Shown: piece by piece, positions 47,204 to 59,200 of the stretch
Numbering within the stretch: position 1 is the stretch's first letter
Layout: each line of letters starts with the position of its first letter
DNA from: Caenorhabditis elegans
Lineage: Eukaryota > Nematoda > Chromadorea > Rhabditida > Rhabditidae
Reading direction: 5' to 3'
Assembly: GCF_000002985.6 (NCBI RefSeq)
Contig: NC_003280.10
Span: 11,466,501-11,530,500 of the forward strand
Length of the DNA stretch: 64,000 nucleotides
Translations under genes and position numbers: made by a program
Notes under the pieces: generated by a model
Told to the model about the DNA's origin: nothing
What the model saw: the letters and a program-made list of their open reading frames with translations, nothing else
Database searches by the model: none

Positions 47204-48574
47204 ATCATACTTGCTTACTCAAATCAGATACACGGGTTCTCTCCCTCATTCCTAGCATTTTGCACATACATATATGTATTACTAGGTTCATGCTTTATAT
47301 GTACTTTTATTCCACGGGTTTTACCTTGATTCCAGTCCTTGTAATTAGAATGATGATCTTCGGAGACAGAGAATAAATCGGTATTGTTTTTTGATTTCTT
47401 GATGATTGGTGAATGGTGATGACGTGAAGGGGAAAGGTGTGTTTTGGATGGAATTTGACGATTTTCAGACGTCAATAGAGAAGCTTGATTGGGGGTCATC
47501 GGGGAATTATAGGCGCTAATTATTGAATGAAAACAATGACGAAAAATGTTCAAAGCTCAGTGATCTATAGCGGAAATTAGTTAAGAGACTTGCCAAATTA
47601 CTTATGCACATCTTTCAATTAATCTGAGTGGTTGTTTACACTTGGAGAACTGTATTTGATAGTTTTATTTTCACAAAAAATGTGTCAAAGCGCATAAACT
47701 ATATGCAGCAAATATCTTTTAAAAATTAAAAAAAAAACTAAATATTAAACAAAAAAGTTAACATTTTTATTCACTGTCAAAAAATGGCAACCACTCAATT
47801 TTCGACTATCAAAAAAAAGAATCGAAAAGTTTATATTACAAATTTTTTTTACTGATTTTAGGGGATCAAACATGCAAGAATGCTCGAAACTTCTTTGAAA
47901 GTCCAATTTTTTAATATTCCAATTTAGCAAAACTGACAGTAAATATTGAACATTTTTAATTTTTTTGGTAACACATGTAGTTGTCCAGTTAATTTGAAAC
48001 TTGCCAATTTCAAGATTACTTTAATAATTACTGCACAATCTCTACTAGAATCGATTTTTTGATCTAAGAAGTCTTTTTGAATTTTCAAGCCTTGTTGTTT
48101 CAACAGTTTGTAACGTCAACTAAAAATATGTATAATCTTAAAGTAATTTTAAACTCACATCAATAGACTTGAACTTACCAAGGTTTCCGTACTGTTGTTT
48201 TTCATGCTGTACGGCATGCAAAATTATTTATTTGAATACAGTTAATTGCAATTTCACCAGTAGATATTATCAATTTCTTTTTTTTTCCAAAAACATCAAG
48301 CTCGAAAAATGATAAAACCATAGTTTTTTTTTCAATTTATTCGAAATTTTCTCAGTAAAAGACTGTCCCATGACTTCATAGCTTCATGTAGGCGTAATAG
48401 CTTCAATTCATAATAAAAATTGTTCTAGATCACCGACTCTGCCCTCCCACATCTCAACGTCTCCCGATTTGAAAATTTCTTTGCTCTTCGCTCGCCTTCT
48501 CTGTCGTCATCGACGCGAATCTAACCAGATATCACTTCGTCCTTTCGTAACTCTAAATATATCATATCTTAGCT
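47204..48574. other. Intergenic region between the two GPCR genes
   Basis: 1.37 kb. The only notable feature is a minus-strand frame (47494-47224, Ser/His-rich, MTPNQASLL start) discussed under findings. The remainder is A/T-rich. Confidence 0.5.
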
Positions 48575-51500
48575 ATGAACTCGTCTTGCACAATTATATT
48601 CACTTATTGGGATTCTTTGCAATTTCAAGCGTCATTTTCCCATATCATAATTTGTATCACTTTTCCAATTAACTTGTTTGGTGGATATTGTATTGTAAAG
48701 AAAACACCGAGGAATCGAAGAAGTGCCAGATGGTATTTGCTGCATTTACATGCTTGGTATGTAGACTACTTAGGCTTAGTTGATTCCAGGGATGCAGACC
48801 GGCAATTCTACAAAATAATCATGTTCTTCTTTAAAGTTTAGCGATGGGATTTAGAAAAATATTTGTTTTCCTTATCTGATAGTCATTTTTATTTTAATTG
48901 AAACAATTGAAAAAAGTGCTCGAAATTGCTTGAAAAATACTGATAATCTGTCGGTTTTTTTTTCAACAATTTTCAACTTTTAGATAATTTTTGAGCGTTT
49001 TTTAGATAGCTCCAATTAAACTAAAAATTATTTTCAGATAATTCAAATATTTTTCTAGATTCAAATATTTTTTCTAGACTAAACTTTAATAAAAAATTTT
49101 GAGAGAAAATGTCCCACTGGATCATTTTGTAGAATCGCAGTAAGCTGACAAACAGAAAAAGTGTAATGAAAACTTTGGAGGTTCAAAAAAATAAATGTTT
49201 TGAAATATATATTTAAATAAATGCTCCAGGTTACTTGAATAAGGCAAAAAGTATTTATATACACTTTTAAATTTTCCGACGCTACTTGGATAACTCTATA
49301 AGTTTTCAATATTATTTTGTAAAACTTATAGCTTTTAAAGCCTGGCTCCAAACTCAGACATTCATAGCTTTCCCCCATCTCCAAAATTTTTCTCTCATTT
49401 TTCAGGACAATCCTCACAGACTTGCTCATCGGTGGTCTCGTTTGTCCATACATGTTTTTCCCGGTACTGGTCGGTATTTCCGCCGGCGTGCTCAGTTGGT
49501 TTTCAGTTCCCGTGTGGATTCAGGTGTTTTGTGCACAACTTGGATTGGGTGGTCAGTTTTGTTTTTTTTGGGAGAGATGACAACAATAAACAAATAGAGT
49601 TCGCCCACGGGGACCGGGGGACGAGGAAAAAACTTGTTAGAGGGTTTTTGAGCAAATTGTTATGGATATCAGTGAGACTTTGAGGGATTTGGGAAAATTT
49701 TTCCCTACGTCATAAATCTATCTGCAACATCTATTCTTAGTTAAGAATAATCGAGAGCAAGAAATTATTGAAGCGTGCCTAACAACTTCACAGAAATTTT
49801 ATGTTTGTTTAGGGACGCTTCAAATAGTTTCTAGTCTCTAATGATTTTTTGTGATTTCTGCAAATTAAACTTTTAAGCTAATTAAAAATTCGCGTGACTG
49901 AGCTGTTCTGAAAATCTGAATTTGAAATTCTAATTTTGAAGTGTTGTAGCACAAATGAGATGAGCACATCAAGCATTTCATCTTTCATTTCATTGAGCAT
50001 TTCAGTCATAAAACACATTAACACTGCACTGAACTCGCCACAAAAATTAAATTTCAAATTTGTTTTTCTCAACGTTGTATCGACGTTTTTTTTTTGGGAA
50101 TTTGCATAAAGATATAGAAAAAATTTTGAATTTTTTGAAAATAACGGTACTTTTAACTGGAAATCTTCGAAAAATTGCTCAAAAACCTACTCAAACATCA
50201 ACGTGCCGAGTGAATGTGCCAATTGACACATTGAAATTTGAGTCAGTTTTTAGGCAGCTTCTTGAAAATTTTAATTGGAATTTAGGTTTTTATCGGAAAG
50301 TACACATCTTTTTCTATATCATCAAATAACTTTTCCAAAAATAACCTAGACATGTCGATTAGAAAAGTGGGGTTTTAAGGGACAAATTTTGAAAGTAGGT
50401 TTCAAACTTTCAGATGCTCTAAGAATTACAGACTAACCATGTGATTAACAGAATAAAAAATGCTATTTTCCAAAAAACCTCAATTTTCTGAAATTCCAGG
50501 TCTCGCCACGGCTATCGTCATGCTTTTCGAAAATCGCCACAATACGCTGGTGCGCGGGAGATTTAAAATTGAAGCCAACTGGATCCGATACACATTCTAC
50601 GCCGTCAACGGAATCTATGCGCTTCTTTTTTTACTACCAGTTTACTTCAGAATACCTGATCCAGAATGGGCAAAACTGATTCTTCTAAAAGTAGTCTGTA
50701 GACTTTTATAACTTATTGAATTTCAATGTTCCTATATTTCAGATTCTTCCGTGCCCTCATCCGTCATATTTTCAATCGAATGTTTTTGTTTTTTCAATGG
50801 ATATATCGTCAGTTACTGGGACGGCTGGAATATTTTTGCTATTTTTTCTGACAGAAGTATTCGTACTTTGCATCCATTCAAGTTATTTTCTGATGAGCTT
50901 AAAAACACACATGTCACCAACCACCAGAAAATTACAACAAAAATTCTTTATCGATATGATTTTCCAAGTGAGCTTTTACTTCTGTTTTCTTTAATTTGAA
51001 AGCATTTGCGCGCATCAATCAACAATGTTTGCCACGCCTTCCGTGTATCGCTGGTTGGTCGTATGAAAATTAACATTTTCAGGTTTCAATGCCTGTCGTT
51101 GTCATCGTTTTGCCCATGATCTATTGTTTTTATTCAATTGTTTGGCAGCAGTATAATCAGAGTAAGTCATGGTGCATCCGACCAGCTAAACCATAAAATT
51201 GTATTCTCCCGGCCACACATCACAAGCTGGGATTGCTCCCAAAATATAAGAGACTTCCCCCAACGTGGGGCGTAACTTTTTTTGGGCGAGTAGCGAGCAA
51301 CAGCCTACCTGCCTGCCGACCCGCTTTGCATGCCTACAATGGGCAGTAGGCGACTAACTGGCGAGTAGTAGGCGACTCCAAATGCCTACCCATACCTATA
51401 TCCCTGCCATACGTGCCTGCATAATATCCCCAGATCTCTCACATAACATGTACATACGTTCAGTGTTCAACAACATTGCGATAATGTGCATATCTCTACA

Positions 51501-51654
51501 CGGAATGTGCTCAACCATCACAATGATCTGCCTGAATCCAACATATCGTCATTTTACACTTTCCGTTTTGACGTGTTTCTATTATGATCCAACTCTTCGA
51601 AGAAGCTCCGTGATGACCGTGTCCCCCGCCACCGTTACACAACAAAAACATTGA
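48575..51654 (+). CDS. Serpentine chemoreceptor, class H (SRH) family
   Basis: Six exons: 48575-48756, 49406-49548, 50500-50690, 50743-50967, 51083-51161 and 51434-51654, 346 aa, all joins in phase. SRH-like landmarks: WYLLHLHAWTILTDLLIGGLV (TM2), CPYMFFPVLVGISAG, LATAIVMLFENRHNTLVR (TM3 end), LLFLLPVYFRIPD (TM4), ILPCPHPSYF in the second loop, KFFIDMIFQVSMPVVVIVLP (TM6), FNNIAIMCISLHGMCSTITMI (TM7) and a Tyr/Arg tail. SRH receptors sit in sensory cilia and detect environmental chemicals; this member's ligand is unknown. Introns 1 and 2 are unusually long (649 and 951 bp). Nothing suggests a pseudogene. Confidence 0.88.
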
Positions 51655-51987
51655 ATTTTTTAAACGTTTTTTGGTGATAATAAAAAAAATTTTTAAGTTG
51701 AAACTTAATTTATTTCTCGACAATTTTCATACGGCTTCTTGTTTCACTTCAACAACTCGGTAATTTTTAATTTCTATTTAGTCTTGTATGTTGCGAATTA
51801 CTTTCAAATGAAGGTTCCGCAATGATGGTTGTGCCTTTAAGTAGTAAAGTAACCTATTTTCTCGTAATCAATAGCGGGAAATTACTAGGGTTACTGTACT
51901 ACTTTGAAGGCACATGTGTAGCTTTTTTGCGAAAATATTTTCGTGGCGAGAAATTTGAGTCTTTCAAAGTTGACCGATTTACAGACA
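51655..51987. other. Intergenic region with a short foldback repeat
   Basis: 333 bp between the SRH gene and the small two-exon gene. At 51829-51917 TGTGCCTTTAAGTAGTAAAGTAAC pairs with GTTACTGTACTACTTTGAAGGCACA, a minimal version of the dispersed foldback family. An acceptor (ATTTACAG) three bases before the next ATG is a likely spliced-leader site. Confidence 0.65.
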
Positions 51988-53071
51988 ATGACTCATTCTG
52001 TGGTAGTTCGTGAAAATGTGAAATCCGAATATCGGATCGTGCTCCGAAACACCTCGATTTACGACGTGGCAGTGAAGATTGTGAATCCGAACGAAAGCCC
52101 AAAGCTTGAGCGTTACGAATGCCTGGTTCTATCCAATAAGTACACGGAAGTCGCAATCCTTGAAACACCGTCCAAAGCCGCTCTGCTCAGGAACAAGCCG
52201 GTCGAGATCTACGCTAGGGCCATCTACCCGTACAATCGCAAAAACATTCGCCATTGGATTGAAGGACACGTGTCGGACAAGCCACATCATCTCGTCCAGT
52301 CGCTCAATTTTGTCGCCGACAATGCAGAGTATTCGGCGAAAACGGTAAAAAAAGTTTAACGCAGTCAGCAGGATTCGAACCTACGCGGGCAGAGCCCAAT
52401 TGATTTCTAGTCAATCTCCTTACACAGGTGATTCGCCACGGACGCATAATGCCTCAAGACCCATTATGCGCGTGTTTGCGAACGAGGACCTCACATTATG
52501 TGCGTTTTTGCGAAGCGTTCGCAGAAACGAGCATAATGCCTCGCCGATGGGCACAATGCGAACGCTCGCAATGTGCGCATTTTGTTTGGCCGTTATTCCC
52601 ATCATTAAAGCGCTCATTTCAGTTAGTTTAAAGCTATTTTTATTTGAGTTCTCTGTTTATTGACTGTTTTTTTGCTGATACTAAAGTTTCTGAAAAACAA
52701 AACTCTCGATTTAGAAGGAACTTGTCAGATTTCGAAAATCATAAGGGTCCACCCTTATGATATAAAATTTTTGATGAAATTTTTTTGTTTTGAAAATTTT
52801 TTCGAAAACATGTTGAACGTGTAGAAAATGATCAGTTTGATATTTTTCACAAGTGTGAGAGTTCACAATGAATGTTCAGCCAAGAAATCATGGAAAGTCT
52901 AGAGTTGGGTCATTTCCGTTGTTCAAGGCATTGTGCAATCCGAAGACAAAGGTCGAGACGTTGGCACATGGGGAGACAAAGTCTAAATCTAGTGAAATGA
53001 AAACTTATGTATCGAATAAAAATGTATCTGAATTTACATACATCAATGAGATAACTACAATGATATTCTGA
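51988..53071 (+). CDS. Small two-exon protein, possible MSP-like beta fold (182 aa)
   Basis: Exon 1 51988-52344 and exon 2 52880-53071 join in phase through an ACG|GTAAAA donor and a GTTCAG acceptor; without splicing the frame stops at 52357. The first 119 residues (VKSEYRIVLRNTSIYDVAVKI, then KPVEIYARAIYPYNRKN) have the alternating pattern of a seven-strand domain and recall worm MSP-domain proteins, but I cannot confirm the family. The second exon is basic and Ser/Lys-rich. The 535-bp intron carries a tRNA-Ser remnant and short CATAATGCCTC repeats. Codon choice in exon 1 is clearly coding. The exon 2 join is less certain. Confidence 0.55.
52360..52445 (-). pseudogene. tRNA-Ser(AGA) remnant, 3' three quarters intact
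   Basis: On the minus strand TAAGGAGATTGACTAGAAAT starts an intact anticodon arm (TTGA-CTAGAAA-TCAA, anticodon AGA), a long variable arm (GGGC-TCT-GCCC) and a T arm with GGTTCGAATCC, ending GACTGCG. The 5' acceptor strand and D arm of a type II tRNA are replaced by GTCCGTGGCGAATCACCTGTG, which lacks a box A. It should not be a functional tRNA. It lies antisense in the intron of the small two-exon gene. Confidence 0.7.
52440..52585. repeat. CATAATGCCTC / GCGAACG short repeat cluster
   Basis: Words GCATAATGCCTC, CATTATGCGCGTGTTTGCGA, ACATTATGTGCG, GCGTTCGCAGAAACGAGCATAATGCCTC and GCACAATGCGAACGCTCGC recur with direct and inverse copies over about 145 bases. Several can pair with each other. 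Confidence 0.6.
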
Positions 53072-53207
53072 AATATACAAGAAATTCAAAAAATAAACAC
53101 AGGGAGAGAGGAGAGAGAGGTGTTGAGGGGGTGAAAGATACGGCGGGTTAACGAATCAAAAATATTTGTGTACACGGAATGTGTTATATTATTAGATAAC
53201 AGAGGTT

Positions 53208-56200
53208 TCAGTAGTGTTTGACTGCGTGGAAGAGCCAATTCGTTTTGGTAGACCATGATCCATTGAAGGCTTCTTCGTAGATTCCAGCGAAAAACTTTCT
53301 CGCTTCTTCTTTGCTTTCTCCATTGCAGAAGAGGGTTTTCTGAAAAAAAAACAAATTAAAATATGAAGAAGAAATGCTAATCAGAAATGTGATACTTTTC
53401 ATCAAAACGAATTTATTACCCAGACGAAAGACTGTTTTTTTCTCTAGAAATACGGTAGCCGGTCTCGCCACAATAAACTTTTGTTTAATGCAAGGAAGTG
53501 TGCGCCTTTAAGGGGTACTGTAGTTTAAAAATTTAAGTGTTTTCATTGTGTCATTTGAGTTTTCAAGCAATTAATTTTTTTTAATCGCAAAACTATGAAA
53601 AATCAATGCAATTTTTTTTCAGTAGCAACAAGTTTTCGAACTACAGTACTCTTTATTGAAGGGGCACACCTATTTGCATTTAACAAAAAATGTCGTTTCG
53701 AGGCCGGGTACCGTAATTTTGACGGTAATATTAATAATATGTTTACCTACTGATTTTATTAGTTTTTTATTGGTTTTTTGACACAAAAATTAAAACATTT
53801 ACACTTTTCTTATTTAGCAAATTTCTTTCAGCAAAATGTGGTTTTAAAAAAGTTTTTTTTTCAGAAAGTATATCATATTTTTTGTGAACGTTTATTTGCT
53901 ACAGTACCCCATTTTTGAATTCAACACTGTTCAGGTTTTCAAGATAAATCCAAAATCTTTTTTTTTTGGTGTTTTAAAATCTTTTTTTCTGTTTTTGTTC
54001 CAAAATCAAGACATAAAAAAAATTCATAAATTTTGGTCCGAAATCACCTTCAAATGATCCAAATCCGCTTTCGTCGACAGCTCAGGCAACTCCATTCCGA
54101 GCATCAAGGTGAACAAGGAAACGAACAAATCTCGATTATTCCACATTACTTCGTAGGCTTCGACGCATAACGTTTTGAATCTAAAAATACCGAAAATTTT
54201 ATATACCTCGTAATTTCCCTAGATTTTGTGTCACGCCATCTTAAAGGCGCACAGATTTATTTATATAAGTCTCTGCGTAAAAAAGTTTATGGTGTTTTTT
54301 TCCCATTTTTTCGGCTGCTGCACTGTCTTTTCTAGAAAATCGCACCAAGACCCATATCAAACAATGTGTGCACCTTTAAGGAGAAATATCACGTGGTGTC
54401 AGAGTGTCTCATTTCGGCTTGATCTACGTAGATCTACAAAAAATGCGGGAGAAGAGACGCAGAGTGTTCTCAACTGATTTTGTATAGTTAAAAAAAAGTG
54501 CTAACGTCACATTTTTTTTGGGACAAAAATTACCGCATTTTTTGTAGATCAAACCGTGATGGGACAGCCTGGCACCACGTGGCATATCAATTAAGTTAAA
54601 TATTCTCTAAAACTCACTTTTGTAGCTCATGCGAATTTCCATCCACAGATTTACCCGATCGAATCACTGTCATAAAGTGTTCGGTTAGAATAAACGGTTG
54701 ACGATCTCGCTGGATCCCAAGTTTGGTCTTTCCGTGTCCCAAAATGTGACCGAAATCAATGTGGAAATATTTTCCATCTTCAGTGAGCATCAGATTATCA
54801 CTGTGACGATCCTTGATTCCCATTATGTACGTGGCAACTGAATATCCAACACACGAGTATAGGAATCGATCGACACTTTCAAAATATTTCTTCATGGCTT
54901 GAGTATTATCAATCTTCTTTTCGATGGGATTTTTCGTAGAGTCCTTTTTGCTTTTCTTCTTTTCATCTCTGAAAAAATTTAAATTATTTTTTTAAATTTA
55001 AAATACGTGATTGAACACGTGATTTAAAAAAATAAAATAATTTCTCGTTAGATTCTTATCAAAATGTCTATAAATAGAGTAAGTAAACGAAAATCAATCA
55101 TTTCACATCTACAGAATTTTATTTTATAACTAAAAATTCTTGTCAAGCAGGAAACAAAAGAAATGTCCTCGTGAGTTGATTTTCTATTTTTTTTTCATTG
55201 CCAGATGAATAATATTTCAGACAAGAGAAAAAACCAAAAAAGCATCAGCATCATCACCACCACCATCATCAAAAAGGATCCGTGGCCCTTCCGAAAAAGT
55301 CAAAGAACAATAGGAAGAAGAAGATAACACGGAAGGAGAAATCCAACACCGCACTGAACAAAACAGCATCCAACGACGATCTTCGGAAGCATGGCTCAAC
55401 AAATGATGTGACGTCAGATGGTAATCCGGCTCTGATTACTGTTTCGGACACCAACGTCTTCCATGAGCAACTAACGGCTCCAGCGAGATCATCGACACCT
55501 TTGAAGACGCCGGCTGCTCAATCGCCAACTCCAACGGCGGATCGTCAGATCGGAGAGCCTGTTCCCGTGGCTCCAACACCGGCCCTGTCAGAAGCACCAG
55601 TTAAATGGAAAGCTGAGGATGTTGCCGTGGCGTATATCGGGAAATTAGGTTAATTTTAATTGAAAACTATATCAATATCTTCTAAAATTTCCAGATGCAT
55701 CCCAGACTCGTCCGGAATACATTGATGTGTGTGTCGCAACCAAAGCGAACATCGAAAATTGCACGGTCTGGAAGAAGAATCTGGCCAAGAACCAAACCGA
55801 CGTTTATCCGATTCTTGATGCGACTCTTGTCAAGGATCCTGCCAAGCCAGACAGCTACGTGAACATGTCGTCCGTCATTGTTCCACATTGCAGCTACCCG
55901 ATTTTGATGGGTCAAATTCCAAAACGAGGTCTTGAGGAGGAGTTTTGGAGGGCCGCTTACAACGAGCAGGTTGTGATGATGTACGTCTTGGTGGGATCCG
56001 AGGATGAGAAGTACGACTTCTTCCCAAAGACAACGGGATCGTTTTTGTATTATGGAGAAATGTTCGTAAACGTTCGCAAGGTTAGTTGTGGTGGGATCGC
56101 TTCCGTAGTTCATAGTTTCCTTACAGGTCGAGAAAATGGACGAGGAACGGAGCCGGTACACGATCGAGGTGCTTCCAAATGGATTCTCCAACTCAGTGAT

Positions 56201-59200
56201 GATGAACGTCTACGTGCATACTGGATGGGAGCCATTCGGAGTTCCTATCAGATATGCCAACACCACTCGATCCGTCGTTGATGTCATGAACTTCGTCAAG
56301 TCTTCGAATGGATCAGAGAAACTGCTCGTCGTCTCCAAGAATGGGTGTGGCCGAGCTGGATTCTTCATCACACTGGGCGCGGCCTTCTGCTGCCTCAATG
56401 ATAACTCGGAGCCACGGATTGGAGAGATTGTGAAGGCGATTCGGAGCCAGAGGCCTAATGCAGTTGAGAGCATCAAGCAGTACGCCTCGCTTTACCTATG
56501 TCTCCTGTATTACATCAAGGTGAGTAATTCTGAAAGTTCTTTGAAAATTTGTATTTTTTCAGAAGAAGATCACGGTTCCAGAAGGATTGCAGCAAAAGGT
56601 GGAGGATTTGAAGAGAGGATTGGAAGGAATAACTAGAGAAGATTTAACTATTATGTTCTGAATTTTTTTAAAGAATAAACCATATTTAGTTTTTTTTCTT
56701 AATTTCAACTTACTCAATTCCGCATTGTTTCCGAATCCACTTATTCATAAACGAAGGATCAATACTCCGAACTGCTGTATTCATGAATCCTGTTCCAACT
56801 TGAATCTCGAATATTGTTTTACAATTAGGCACAACTTCAATAATTCCAATCATTTCTCCCATTGGAAGAACTGCGTACGGGTTCAAACAGCAATCAATGT
56901 TTGCAGCCTTCCAGATGTTATCCATAACTTCGAGAACTTGAAGAACAAGCATGTCCTGGCGAAGATCGTCTCCATTCTTGAAGATCATTGCACAGAACGG
57001 AAGGTGCAGGTCACTCTTTGGATTTTTGTTCTTCCAGTGAAGCATTAACGGACGTTTTGCACTTCCTAGGACGATGGCTTTGTCGATTCTGAAAAATTAA
57101 ATTTAAATTCGTATTAATTTTATTTAGAAAAAAACCTACATCATTTCACCCAGTTTGTACACAGGATCCAGTGGAGAATCCATATTTTCCATTTTATGAC
57201 TAATCGATCGAAGCTCGTCACGCAGTTTCATCGTAGCAACATCTTTTGGCATTCCTTTGACAAGAGTGCTGATTCGTGTGAGCTCATCAACCATGTCAAC
57301 TTGTCGGGTGATGATCTTGATGTGCTCTTCATTTCCACGGAGGTAAGCTTCCATCAGAAGTGAGATACGGCGATATTCTTCACTTTTCAGATCACAATCT
57401 CTGTAAATTTATACTTGAAGCAGGCATAATACTGGATTTTTTAAAAAAGGTTTTTATGGAAAATCGAAAGAAACATTTTTTCTCAGTTTTTAGCTTTTTT
57501 CAATTTCAGATAAATTCGAAAAAATTTTGGAATTTTGGATTTACGACGTTTCAAAAAATAGTTTTTTTTTTAAACTAACTTTTTATATTTTTTTAAAATT
57601 ATTTTTTCTCATCAACTTCAGAAAATTTATTAATTTTGTTTGTTAATTTTCTGAATTTTTTTTTTCAATTTTTGGATTTCCGGAAAATCGAAAAATGGAA
57701 AATTTCAGCTCTTTCAACTTTTATTCTAAATTTAACCAGTCTCTAAAATATAGTACCCGGTCTCGACACGACAGACACGACAATGTTTTATTATACAGCC
57801 AGGTGTGCGCCTTTAAAGAGTACTGTACTTTCTAGCTTTTGTTGCTGCGTTTTCATTTCACTTTTTCAAAAATAATTTTCATTGATTTTCTAAAAAATCA
57901 ATGAAAATTCGTTGGAAATTACAGTACTTCTTAAAGGCGCACACCCGATGGCGTTTAACAAAACATTGTCGCGTCGAGACCAGGAATCGTATCTTTGACG
58001 GGAAAATCTCCGAACTTCGAATTTGGGTAATAATACGAGATTTTAAATTTTAATAATATCTCCAGATCTACCTCAAACGAGCAATCTCTGCACGGAGCAG
58101 CCAGAAAAGTCGATGTCCAATTCGATAATCGCAGAGAGCTCTAGTCAAGAGCATCATTCCAACTTCCGATTGAGCACGCGGTTCGTACTTCAACGCCTGT
58201 ATGAGAGGCAATATGAAAAGATGGAATGTGACCGGGCTCAGCTGCTCATTCAACTTCTCCACTGCAAACTTTCGAATCACACGATCCGTGCAACGTTTTC
58301 CAAGCAAAGTCAACGCGGCTGCCACACTCGGCGGTTTCCATTTTTCAAGCATCACATAGAGCTCGGAAAAGTTCTCACGATCAGTCCACACAAATGCGAG
58401 TTCGGAGAGCACAATGAGCAAATCAGGCTCCTGCTTTTGAATGTATCTCCTCCACATCCAGACATGACGTTGTTCATCTTCCTCTAATACAATTCCAGAT
58501 TCATGCTTCTTGACAAGCATCTGAAGCTTCTTATATCCTGGATCTCTGATACACGACTCATAGTCATCACCCATAATATTCAAAGTTTCCGTCCAAGTAC
58601 TTCGGTGCTTGACGAGATATGTGTATTGTCCTTGACTCGGCATTCGAACTCTACCACCATAACTTGAGATTTCAATTGTAACCGCTGCGTTGGTGCCTAT
58701 CCTTGCTCCATTTTCTCCGATCCTACTACGATTGGCAGTCGGTTCAGGAGCCCACAGATGGAATAAAAATTGTCCTTGTCGTAGTTCATCTCTCCAATCG
58801 GTTAGGGACATATTTACCCAACCAACTTCGAATTCTTCACTTTTTAATTTCACTTTTCCGTACAAAACACGAATGCTGAGTACTGCAGATGGTGGCATAT
58901 CCTTCATGTATAGATCAAAAGTGTACATTTCCTTATTCCATTTTGCAAATTGAGCATTCACTTTTGTTGTAGATTTTGATGCCAGCGTCAGTGTCCCCAC
59001 ATATACACTGAATTCGATTCGAACGTACATATCCACGTCGGCCGGGAAATCGAATCCAGAAATATTCACAGGCCGTATCATAAGATTCGCGTCAAGGTCC
59101 CAAAGTGAAACTTGTTTGAGTGAAGCTGTCGGACGAAAATCAGTCATAACCATGTCACTGTTCTTGCTCTGTTTTGGTGTGCTATCTATAGACACGCTGA

